Source: CAZIPZ01 sp964541075
Lineage (GTDB): Bacteria; Acidobacteriota; Terriglobia; 20CM-2-55-15
DNA: 16,626 nt
Assembly: GCA_964541075.1 (NCBI GenBank)
Contig: CAZIPZ010000088.1
Coordinates: 1 to 16,626 of the forward strand
Direction: 5' to 3'
In this document: positions 1-6,671 of the stretch, one piece after another
How the letters are laid out: each line of letters opens with the position of its first letter
How positions within the stretch are numbered: the stretch's first letter is position 1
Position numbers and translations under genes: made by a program
Notes under the pieces: model-generated
Told to the model about the DNA's origin: nothing
The model's database searches: none
The model's input: only the letters and a program-made list of their open reading frames with translations

Positions 1-447
1 AAAACGGAAACCTTCGGCGCAATCGTGGGTGCGATCGAGGTTCCTCCGGAGAAGACCGTTACTCAGCAGGTCCAGGTGGTGCTTCTTTCTTCCACTTATG
101 GCGATTTGTACAACAGCGATGTTCAGAAACGCCTCGACGTGTATTGGGAGAGATACAAACCGGCTTTTGCTCAAAACAAGGAATTCTTTTACGAAATTTC
201 CAGAACCGCACAGCGAGAGGCGCTTCAGTTCGTCATCAATCGCATGCGGCGCGACTTGCAAAATCATGCTTCCGAATTCATTCAGTCAACTTCAGATCGA
301 AAATTTCAGTTCACAAGTATTCCGTTTGGGGAATACAAAGTAATTGCCACAGGAACTCTCGATCAGCAGGAATTTGTCTGGCAGCAGCAAGTTGACATCA
401 AAACGACTCTTCCGCAATTTGTGGACCTAAAAGAACCGCTCCCGTGA
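1..447 (+). CDS. Unrecognised protein, 5'-truncated; C-terminal part with a probable beta-sandwich
   Basis: The frame is open from the first base, so the start lies upstream; 148 residues are visible. I do not recognise the family. The visible part begins with a beta-rich stretch (VQVVLLSS), followed by a helical, charged segment (KRLDVYWERYKPAF to INRMRRDLQNHASEF). It ends with strands of the kind seen in carboxypeptidase-regulatory or CnaB-like sandwiches (KFQFTSIPFGEYKVIATG, then a QQQVDIK strand). That pattern often marks an exported surface or periplasmic protein, but the N-terminus that would carry a signal peptide is missing. The TGA stop overlaps the GTG start of lpxB (GTGA, 444-447), so the two are probably cotranscribed and translationally coupled. 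The fold is inferred from strand pattern only. Confidence 0.7.
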   Translation, partial: KTETFGAIVGAIEVPPEKTVTQQVQVVLLSSTYGDLYNSDVQKRLDVYWERYKPAFAQNKEFFYEISRTAQREALQFVINRMRRDLQNHASEFIQSTSDRKFQFTSIPFGEYKVIATGTLDQQEFVWQQQVDIKTTLPQFVDLKEPLP

Positions 448-1598
448 GTTCTACCCAGTTTTTGCTCGTCGCCGGCGAAGCTTCGGGCGATATGTATGGA
501 GCGGATGTCGCGCGAGCCCTCTTCCGACAGTTTCCCAACTGCCACATTTATGGACTCGGAGGCCCCAGGATGCGCGAGGCCGGGGTCGAGCTCGAAGGGG
601 ATATTCGGCAAACCGCCGTAGTGGGCCCTTTCGAGGCTGTTAGCCATCTTGGCATCCTTTATCGTTTCTTTCGTAAACTTGCGGACCGCGTTGATAACGA
701 ACCGCCAACCGCCGCAATATTGATCGATTTTCCTGACTTCAATCTGCGTCTGGCAAAGCGAATAAAAAATGCCGGAACGCCCGTGATTTATTACGTCAGT
801 CCTCAAATCTGGGCCTGGCGTGAAGGGCGTATCCACCAGATCCGCCGGCTCGTGGACAAAATGCTCGTTATTTTTCCGTTTGAAGAGGAAATCTATCGAC
901 GCGCTGGGGTCGATGTCGAGTTTGTCGGGCATCCATTGATCGACACCGTTTATCCCACCAAATCCAAGGAAGAGTTTTGTGCAGAATACAAATTAGATCC
1001 GAGAAAGCCGATTGTAGCCCTGCTTCCAGGCAGCCGGCGAAAAGAGATCCACTACATCCTGCCAACACTGTGTAAGGCTGCGGATCTGATAGGCGCACAA
1101 AAAAAGGATACCCAGTTTGTCTTACCCATTGCGCCCGGTTTGAATCGCGGTCTTCTTGAGAACATCATCCAGACGCGACCAATTCGAATTGTTACAGGAC
1201 AGACTTACGATGCTGTCCGTTACTCGCGCGCGGCAATCGTGGCCAGCGGTACAGCTACCCTTGAAACCGCTTTGCTCGGCACGCCTGAAGTAATTGTCTA
1301 TCGAATATCAGGTGCAACGTGGCTTCTTGGGAAATTCCTCCTCAAGGTGCGTTTGTTCGGAATTGTGAATATCATTCTGGGCGAAGAAGTGGCGCCTGAG
1401 TTGTTTCAAGACAAGATGACTCCTGAAAGCATTTGCACCATTACGTTGAGGCTCATGGATGACGTGTGGGCGCAATCAAGGATTCGCGGAAACTACGAGC
1501 GTCTGCGACGGCAGCTGGGCGGGGGAAAAGTCGCGGAACGTGTGGCTGATGCGGTTTCGAGAGTGGTTAACTCCGAACAGCGACAAACGAAAGGATGA
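444..1598 (+). CDS. lpxB: Lipid-A-disaccharide synthase LpxB
   Basis: LpxB is the GT19 glycosyltransferase that joins lipid X to UDP-2,3-diacylglucosamine, forming the lipid A disaccharide at the inner face of the inner membrane. At 384 residues it has normal family length. Visible signatures are AGEASGD (10-16), IDFPDFN (94-100, holding the Asp that matches the catalytic Asp of characterised LpxB), YVSPQIWAW (117-125), VGHPLID (161-167), LPGSR (194-198) and ASGTATLETAL (268-278). The start is GTG, overlapping the preceding stop by four bases; translation from it leads straight into the conserved N-terminal strand. No lpxA, lpxD or fabZ is visible beside it, unlike the common Raetz-pathway cluster, although the left side is cut off. 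The 3' end overlaps the convergent anti-sigma gene by 32 bases. Confidence 0.96.
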   Translation: MSSTQFLLVAGEASGDMYGADVARALFRQFPNCHIYGLGGPRMREAGVELEGDIRQTAVVGPFEAVSHLGILYRFFRKLADRVDNEPPTAAILIDFPDFNLRLAKRIKNAGTPVIYYVSPQIWAWREGRIHQIRRLVDKMLVIFPFEEEIYRRAGVDVEFVGHPLIDTVYPTKSKEEFCAEYKLDPRKPIVALLPGSRRKEIHYILPTLCKAADLIGAQKKDTQFVLPIAPGLNRGLLENIIQTRPIRIVTGQTYDAVRYSRAAIVASGTATLETALLGTPEVIVYRISGATWLLGKFLLKVRLFGIVNIILGEEVAPELFQDKMTPESICTITLRLMDDVWAQSRIRGNYERLRRQLGGGKVAERVADAVSRVVNSEQRQTKG

Positions 1599-2310
1599 TA
1601 GTGGAATCCACCGGCCGGCCGAACGCCGTGGCAGGCGTGAATTTGGAAAAGTAAAGCAACTCCCCAATCCAGCGATTGATTTCGGGATCGGCAGGACCAG
1701 AGATGATATGGTACTCGACAACTCGGCCATCGTTTCCAACGTGAGTCTCGACCATCAGTGGCTCATCGGGCATTTTGTTTTCGCTGACGGCAAGACGAAT
1801 CATTGTCGGGTCACTGGTGCGGACGGGCTGGAAGAGCGCGATCAGCGCGCTATCGTTCATTCGATCATTCGCCATAACCGTCGAGTTCGAAGCGAGACTT
1901 CCTAGCAAAATCCCAAAGAAGAGCATCGTCAGCGAGGTGCCCAGAATCGCTGGAACCGCGATCGGTTTCAAAATGTTGGCGACTCGAGTTTCCCAATTCT
2001 TTAAATGATTGTCATTGCGAGCCTGAGACAGCAAAACGCGAGTTTCCAACACCAAGTCATCCGGCGGGGCGGGACGATCAATGCGTGTCATGAGACTTCT
2101 CACCGAAATACATGACTGGAGCTGACGCTGGCAAGGCTCACACTGAGCAAGGTGCTTCTGCAACTGCTCTGCCTCTTCAACCGAAGCCATTGAGTCGATA
2201 AAAGGACTCATCAATTCTTCAGCGTCGGAACAATCCAAGTCGCCTTGATGCGACAGTTTGGCGCCTATTCGATCGACCAATGTCGTGATGTTGGATTGAA
2301 TTTTTTTCAT
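1567..2310 (-). CDS. Membrane anti-sigma factor: zinc-finger N-terminus and TonB-C-like C-terminus
   Basis: This 247-residue protein is probably the partner of the ECF sigma factor just upstream. The N-terminal domain carries a ZAS-type zinc site, H53-x3-C57-x2-C60 with C27 as a likely further ligand; such domains hold their sigma factor inactive in the cytoplasm. One strong membrane helix lies at about 116-140. The periplasmic part ends (about 185-245) in a pattern resembling the TonB C-terminal domain: GRVVEYHIISG, then FTPATAFGRPVDSTIILSF. The ATG at 2310 is chosen. A TTG at 2322 would overlap the sigma stop (TTGA) and add four residues; it is a real alternative. The stop lies inside the 3' end of lpxB, which converges on it. 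The anti-sigma call rests on the zinc motif, membrane helix and neighbour; the TonB-like call rests on pattern only. Confidence 0.88.
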   Translation of the reverse strand: MKKIQSNITTLVDRIGAKLSHQGDLDCSDAEELMSPFIDSMASVEEAEQLQKHLAQCEPCQRQLQSCISVRSLMTRIDRPAPPDDLVLETRVLLSQARNDNHLKNWETRVANILKPIAVPAILGTSLTMLFFGILLGSLASNSTVMANDRMNDSALIALFQPVRTSDPTMIRLAVSENKMPDEPLMVETHVGNDGRVVEYHIISGPADPEINRWIGELLYFSKFTPATAFGRPVDSTIILSFVAVRS

Positions 2311-2318
2311 CACCGTTC

Positions 2319-2945
2319 TCAAACCCGCTGAACCGACAAATAACGCATGAGCGATTTCTTCAAGTCCGCACGCGCACGAACCAAACGCGACTTCACCGTT
2401 CCCATCGAGATTCCCAAGATGTCCGCGATCTCGTTATATGAAAATCCTTCGATGTCGCGAAGCACGATGATCGAACGGTGATCGCTTGAGAGTTTTCCCA
2501 GCGCTTGCTGTATCGCCTCATCTCGCTCCTTGGATTCCAGAACCTGCTCGGGCGTTGGCTTTGAGTCAGCAAAATAGTGTCCATTGCCGTGTTGTTCATC
2601 GTCCAGCGATGTCGTCGACATCCGGTGGCGCCGTTTCCACCATCGCAGTCGGTTCAACATCTCGGAAAGGGCTATCCGGAAAATCCAGGTTTTCAGAGCA
2701 GCCTCGCCTTTGAAACCGCCGATATTCCGAAACACCTTCAGGAATATTTCTTGAACGACGTCCGAAGCGTCGGCGGAATCGCCGAGCATACGGTATGCAA
2801 CGTGGTAAATCGATGCATGATAGGTCCGTACAAGCTCGTCGTAGGCCTCATCTTCATTCGCCTGCAAGCGATGAACGAAAAGTGCTTCCTCCGCGTTAAG
2901 CCCAGCGGAGCGTTCCAGGTCGTTGTAGGCGATCTCTCTGCGCAT
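2319..2945 (-). CDS. ECF (RpoE-type) RNA polymerase sigma factor
   Basis: This is a sigma-70 family ECF factor of 208 residues, directing RNA polymerase to a dedicated promoter set. Region 2 spans about 35-105 (DELVRTYHASIYHVAYRML, SDVVQEIFLKVFRNI, and WIFRIALSEMLNRLR for -10 recognition and melting). Region 4 spans about 144-198, with the helix-turn-helix SYNEIADILGISMGTVKSRL that reads the -35 element. The frame stays open 32 codons further upstream, but the ATG at 2945 is preferred because TTAAGG lies nine bases before it and homology begins just inside. The anti-sigma gene follows within ten bases. It sits 61 bases downstream of the phosphohexomutase gene on the same strand, so it could share that transcript as well as having its own promoter. 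Confidence 0.95.
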   Translation of the reverse strand: MRREIAYNDLERSAGLNAEEALFVHRLQANEDEAYDELVRTYHASIYHVAYRMLGDSADASDVVQEIFLKVFRNIGGFKGEAALKTWIFRIALSEMLNRLRWWKRRHRMSTTSLDDEQHGNGHYFADSKPTPEQVLESKERDEAIQQALGKLSSDHRSIIVLRDIEGFSYNEIADILGISMGTVKSRLVRARADLKKSLMRYLSVQRV

Positions 2946-2954
2946 CGATAAAAA

Positions 2955-2960
2955 CCTTAA
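2955..2960 (-). promoter_or_regulatory. Ribosome binding site of the ECF sigma gene
   Basis: Read on the minus strand this is TTAAGG, nine bases before the ATG at 2945. It supports that start over the open frame extending back to 3041, for which I see no comparable site. Confidence 0.6.
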
Positions 2961-3006
2961 GCCCTGGTGCTTCGAATAGGAGTTGACCGATCGTCCGCCT
3001 TCATAT

Positions 3007-4419
3007 TCAAGAGACACCAGGCGGAATAAATTGTTCCACAAATTTGGCGCCGGCGGCGATTATTTCTTGGACGGCGCTCTTGGTGGGGGCTTCGCAATAG
3101 ACCCTCAATAAGGGTTCTGTCCCAGATTGCCGAAAGAGAATCCAGCTGTCTTCTCCCAAAAAAACTTTAGAACCATCAAGTTGCCCGACTTGCTGCACCT
3201 TTCTGCCTGCAAAAGACGCTGGTGCATCGGTCCTCCATCTTTCCACGACCTCCTGGCCTGCAGCTATTGGAACGTGCATGTCGCGGCGGTCATAATGGAA
3301 TTCTCCAAACTCTTTCCACATATCTCGAATCAACTGTGTGCAGGTTTTCCCGGATGCTGCGAGCAAGTCCAGCATGAGAAGGTTAATAAAGATGCCGTCT
3401 CTTTCCGGCAGATGGCGGGACAGCCCGATGCCCCCGCTCTCCTCCCCTCCAATGAGGACTTCTTCCCGGAGCATCAGTTCACCAATATTCTTGAAGCCTA
3501 TTGGCGTTTCGTGAAGTCTTAGCCCGCAAGCCGTGGTGATTCGCGGAATCAGCAGGCTCTGTGAAACGGTCTTTGCCACCGAACCGCGCCACCCTTTGTT
3601 TCGGTATACGTGAAGAAGCAACAGAGAAAGCGTCTGAAGGGTGTTCACAAACGCGCCTGATTCGTCGACGATGCCAAGTCGATCGGCATCCCCATCCGTC
3701 GCCAAACCAATTGCCGCGCCGCTCTCTCTCACCGCAGCGCTCAAGGGCTGCAGTTGCGGCATGATAGGCTCGGGATTGACGCCGCCAAACAACGGATCGG
3801 GATTCCCTCGAATGGTCCGAGCATTGCACGACGTCTGCCGCAGCATCTCTTCAAGAATCGTACCGCCGCTGCCGTGCATGGAATCCACAACAACCTTAAG
3901 TTTCGATCTCGAAATGCAGTCCCAGTCGACGAGCGACATCAGATGATCAAAATAAGGTGCGGCGGGATTTACGATTTCTATTCCTTCCGCGCTTCGTCTG
4001 GGAACGTTGCCACCGAGATTTCCTTCGATCTTGTTTGTAATGTCAGGCGTAGCACTCCCTCCGAACGAGGCCTTCACCTTGAAACCGTTGAACTCAGGCG
4101 GATTGTGACTCGCGGTAATGACGACGCCGCCAACGAAACCGAGGCGTTTCACCTCGAATGAGACGTAAGGCGTCGGATAGGGACGGTCGAGCAAAAGGAC
4201 CCGATAACCATTGCCGCGGAAAACTTCGGCAACCGACTGCGCAAACCGTTTTGAAAGAAACCGAACGTCATAACCGATGAAGACGGCCCGCTCCCGCGCC
4301 TGAACGGATTCAAAATATTCCGCCGTTGCCTGAGCTGCGGATCGCACGTTTTCATAAGTAAACGAATCCGCGATTACGGCGCGCCAGCCATCGGTGCCAA
4401 ATTTTATGGAGGGCTTCAT
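3007..4419 (-). CDS. Phosphoglucomutase/phosphomannomutase family enzyme
   Basis: This alpha-D-phosphohexomutase of 470 residues interconverts hexose 6- and 1-phosphates, feeding nucleotide-sugar synthesis. All four family loops are visible: TASHNPP with the phosphoserine S104 (102-108), the metal-binding DGDADR (242-247), the sugar-specificity loop GGEESGG (324-330) and the phosphate-binding RQSGTEP (430-436). Sequence alone does not settle glucose versus mannose versus glucosamine as the preferred substrate; the adjoining nucleotidyltransferase gene, with which it overlaps by four bases (ATGA, 4416-4419), suggests they act in series. The frame runs open further upstream inside that gene, but the ATG at 4419 begins right at the conserved IKFGTDGWR and is the natural start. 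Confidence 0.94.
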   Translation of the reverse strand: MKPSIKFGTDGWRAVIADSFTYENVRSAAQATAEYFESVQARERAVFIGYDVRFLSKRFAQSVAEVFRGNGYRVLLLDRPYPTPYVSFEVKRLGFVGGVVITASHNPPEFNGFKVKASFGGSATPDITNKIEGNLGGNVPRRSAEGIEIVNPAAPYFDHLMSLVDWDCISRSKLKVVVDSMHGSGGTILEEMLRQTSCNARTIRGNPDPLFGGVNPEPIMPQLQPLSAAVRESGAAIGLATDGDADRLGIVDESGAFVNTLQTLSLLLLHVYRNKGWRGSVAKTVSQSLLIPRITTACGLRLHETPIGFKNIGELMLREEVLIGGEESGGIGLSRHLPERDGIFINLLMLDLLAASGKTCTQLIRDMWKEFGEFHYDRRDMHVPIAAGQEVVERWRTDAPASFAGRKVQQVGQLDGSKVFLGEDSWILFRQSGTEPLLRVYCEAPTKSAVQEIIAAGAKFVEQFIPPGVS

Positions 4420-5450
4420 AAGCAGGAGTAGTCCGTTACGACCGTCATGTCGCCCAATACCGCGCCTGCTTTGATGTTGGCCGAGCGACCAATACAGCAT
4501 CCTTTTCCGATGATGCCTCCGATAATTCGGGCGTCTGCATCTATCTTGGCGCCGGACCACACAATGGAATCAACCACCTGAGCGCCTTCGTCTATCTTGC
4601 AATTTCGACCTATGACCGAATTCTCAATCCGCACACCGGTCCGTATCGTAACGCCGGGTGCAAGAATGGACTTCGCATCAACAGATGCATCGACTGGAAG
4701 GAAATCACGGTCGAAACTACTCGGAGGAATACGAGGCGAAGCAAATCTCCTCGCCAGAATGTCGTGATGCACCTGCATGTATTTCTCGGGCGTGCCTATG
4801 TCGATCCAGTAACCATTCAGCACATACGAAAGCACGGGTTCCTTGTGCTCGAGCAGGGCGGGAAACAAACCGCGTTCGAAGGAATACGGCTCATTCTTCG
4901 GCATATATCGCAAAACCGAAGGTTCGAGGATATAGACTCCGGCATTGATCGTATTGCAGGTAATCTGGTCGAGACCGGGTTTTTCGCTAAAGCGCTGAAC
5001 CCATCCTTCCGGGTCCGTTTCGACAAGACCGTAAGCCGAAGGGTTCTCGACCGGCGTCAGGACCAACGTAGCGACTGCGCCGCGTTTTCGATGCAACGCA
5101 ATAACGGCCGACAGATCGAGATCAGTGAGGACGTCGCCGTTAAAGACAACTGTGGTATCGCTGATGTGCTCCTCTGCGTTCTTGAAGGCCCCTCCCGTAC
5201 CCAACGGGATGCTCTCGACCACGTACCGAAGGTGGACGCCGTATTCGGATCCATCTCTCAATAAGTCCTCTATTTTCCGGGGTTGATAGGAGAGACTGAG
5301 AATCACCTCATCAATTCCCGCGCTCCTCATTAAATCGATTTGATACAGGAGAAATGGGGCGTTCGCGACCGGGACGACCGGTTTCGGGGTGTTCAGTGTG
5401 AGGGGGCGAAGACGTGTGCCCTTTCCGCCAGCGAGGATAACTCCCTTCAT
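4416..5450 (-). CDS. Sugar-1-phosphate nucleotidyltransferase with left-handed beta-helix tail (mannose-1-phosphate guanylyltransferase-like)
   Basis: This 344-residue enzyme activates a sugar 1-phosphate with NTP. The N-terminal Rossmann-type domain shows the pyrophosphorylase signature GGKGTRLRPLT (8-18) with the downstream lysine (K23), the metal-binding Asp in FNGDV (D106), EKP (156-158), NAGVYIL (169-175) and WIDIGTPEKY (215-224). From about 253 to 335 the protein shows hexapeptide-repeat character (isoleucine/valine every sixth residue with G/A/N turns), typical of the GMPP and Glc-1-P uridylyl/thymidylyl group that carries a beta-helix. GDP-mannose synthesis is the best guess by overall architecture; UDP-glucose or dTDP-glucose synthesis cannot be excluded. 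First gene of a minus-strand cluster leading into the phosphohexomutase, which together would take a hexose 6-phosphate to a nucleotide sugar for polysaccharide or glycan synthesis. Confidence 0.92.
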   Translation of the reverse strand: MKGVILAGGKGTRLRPLTLNTPKPVVPVANAPFLLYQIDLMRSAGIDEVILSLSYQPRKIEDLLRDGSEYGVHLRYVVESIPLGTGGAFKNAEEHISDTTVVFNGDVLTDLDLSAVIALHRKRGAVATLVLTPVENPSAYGLVETDPEGWVQRFSEKPGLDQITCNTINAGVYILEPSVLRYMPKNEPYSFERGLFPALLEHKEPVLSYVLNGYWIDIGTPEKYMQVHHDILARRFASPRIPPSSFDRDFLPVDASVDAKSILAPGVTIRTGVRIENSVIGRNCKIDEGAQVVDSIVWSGAKIDADARIIGGIIGKGCCIGRSANIKAGAVLGDMTVVTDYSCL

Positions 5451-5521
5451 GGTCCTACCGACTTTAACACACCAAAAAACTGAGTCCGCAAAGTGCCCTG
5501 CCTATACTAGAATAATTGCCT
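5451..5521. promoter_or_regulatory. Divergent promoter region between the nucleotidyltransferase gene and pgsA
   Basis: These 71 bases separate two divergently read operons. On the plus strand TATACT at 5503-5508 matches the sigma-70 -10 consensus at 5 of 6 positions; the best -35 at 17-base spacing (CTGAGT, 5480-5485) is weak, 3 of 6. The -10 box ends only 13 bases before the pgsA ATG, so the leader would be very short, and I see no Shine-Dalgarno. On the minus strand a possible extended -10 (TGTTAAAGT) lies close to the nucleotidyltransferase start, with much lower certainty. Confidence 0.5.
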
Positions 5522-6118
5522 ATGAATCTCCCCAACGGCCTAACGCTGATGCGAATCTTCCTGGTTCCTCTGCTTGTGGCCGTGCTGCTGACGAAGTACA
5601 ACGTGCTCATCGCAGCGGCAATTTTTTTGGCCGCGTCCCTCACGGATCTCTTGGACGGATATTTCGCGAGAAAGCGAGGGCAGGTAACCACGCTGGGAAT
5701 TCTTTTGGATCCCGTCGCGGACAAGCTGCTTATTTCATCTGCTTTCATCTCTTTGGTCCAGCTTCAAATTGTTCCCGCTTGGATGGTGGTGATCATCATT
5801 GGAAGGGAATTCGCGGTAAGCGGCCTTCGCAGCATAGCCTCCGCTCAAGGCTTTACAATCGACGCTTCTGAGCTCGGAAAAATCAAAATGGCAACCCAGG
5901 TTGCCGCGATCACGCTCCTCATAATGGGAAGCGAGTATCCGATTTTCCGGGATGTTGGCGGTATTGCACTTTATTTTGTCGTTCTCTTCGCTCTTCTCTC
6001 CGCTGTCGACTATTTCCGGACATTCTGGACCAAGATCGATGATCGATTCAAAGCCCGGGAACGCCGGCGCCTCATTCTGCTCAAGAAACGTCAGCGGCGT
6101 CATGTTCCAACTCAGTGA
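5522..6118 (+). CDS. pgsA: CDP-diacylglycerol--glycerol-3-phosphate 3-phosphatidyltransferase PgsA
   Basis: PgsA makes phosphatidylglycerol phosphate, the committed step to phosphatidylglycerol and cardiolipin, in the inner membrane. The CDP-alcohol phosphatidyltransferase motif D-G-x2-A-R-x8-G-x3-D-x3-D is intact: D45, G46, A49, R50, G59, D63, D67, with D42 preceding. The protein has 198 residues, of typical length, with several hydrophobic helices (about 10-40, 70-95, 125-136, 145-165) and a basic C-terminal tail. The ATG at 5522 is chosen over an in-frame TTG six bases earlier because the usual MNLPN start follows it directly. PgsA and not phosphatidylserine or phosphatidylcholine synthase is indicated by the NLPNxLTxxR N-terminus. 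The 3' end overlaps the next gene by 17 bases. Confidence 0.96.
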   Translation: MNLPNGLTLMRIFLVPLLVAVLLTKYNVLIAAAIFLAASLTDLLDGYFARKRGQVTTLGILLDPVADKLLISSAFISLVQLQIVPAWMVVIIIGREFAVSGLRSIASAQGFTIDASELGKIKMATQVAAITLLIMGSEYPIFRDVGGIALYFVVLFALLSAVDYFRTFWTKIDDRFKARERRRLILLKKRQRRHVPTQ

Positions 6119-6671
6119 AACGGAACAGCAAACACTTCTGGAAATAGCTCGTGGATCGGTTCACGGTTATCTCTCCGGCCAGCCGTATCAACCCAAGGAC
6201 ATTCCAGCCGGAATCCTTATCGAACCGCACGGAATTTTCGTCTCGATCCACAAACACAAAAGACTTCGAGGCTGCATAGGAAACATCAGTCCTGATGGCC
6301 CGCTCCACCAGCATGCGGCGAATTGCGCGATTGCGGCCGCGATTTCTGACTCTCGTTTTCCGCCGCTCGCGGAAGCGGAACTTGATGAGATCGAATTCGA
6401 GATTTCCGTACTATCGCCCATAGAACGCATTGAAAATGTCGGCATGGTCGAAGTTGGGTTGCACGGCTTGATGATTGTGAAAGGAAAGTCGAGGGGCCTT
6501 CTCCTGCCGCAGGTTGCAGTTCAATACGGTTGGACAGTGGAGAGGTTCTTAGCGGAGACCTGCATAAAGGCCGGTCTTAAACCCGACGAATGGAAGCGAG
6601 ACGCGGACATTCACGTTTTCAGCGCTTTCGTGTTTGGTGAAAGGCGCAGTTCTTCCGCCACCTATTCATGA
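6102..6671 (+). CDS. AMMECR1-domain protein (AmmeMemoRadiSam system protein A family)
   Basis: This 189-residue protein belongs to the AMMECR1 family, conserved across archaea, bacteria and eukaryotes, whose biochemical role is unsettled. The family hallmark LRGCIG is at 55-60, followed by a conserved region with SDSRFPPL (84-91) and EFEISVLSP (102-110). The ATG at 6102 is chosen because the domain starts within ten residues; the frame is open further upstream only as a shadow of pgsA. In many bacteria the family occurs with a Memo protein and a radical-SAM protein; neither is visible here. It overlaps pgsA by 17 bases and lgt by four (ATGA, 6668-6671), so all three are probably translated together. 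No membrane helix or signal peptide is seen, so it should be cytoplasmic. Confidence 0.9.
   Translation: MFQLSETEQQTLLEIARGSVHGYLSGQPYQPKDIPAGILIEPHGIFVSIHKHKRLRGCIGNISPDGPLHQHAANCAIAAAISDSRFPPLAEAELDEIEFEISVLSPIERIENVGMVEVGLHGLMIVKGKSRGLLLPQVAVQYGWTVERFLAETCIKAGLKPDEWKRDADIHVFSAFVFGERRSSSATYS

Noticed and set aside
363..932. Open frame of 189 codons on the minus strand
   Set aside because: It lies antisense to lpxB, whose motifs are unambiguous, and its translation has no domain character.
1611..1620. GC-only palindromic run CCGGCCGGCC next to the lpxB stop
   Set aside because: It lies inside the anti-sigma coding region, has no T-run after it on either strand and is too short for a terminator.
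2963..3021. Inverted repeat CCTGGTG / CACCAGG between the mutase 3' end and the sigma gene
   Set aside because: The arms are only seven bases with about 45 bases between them and no T-run; this is within chance expectation and does not look like a terminator or operator.
2946..3041. Longer sigma factor starting at 3041
   Set aside because: The extra 32 residues overlap the mutase 3' end and lack sigma homology, and a good ribosome site supports the ATG at 2945.
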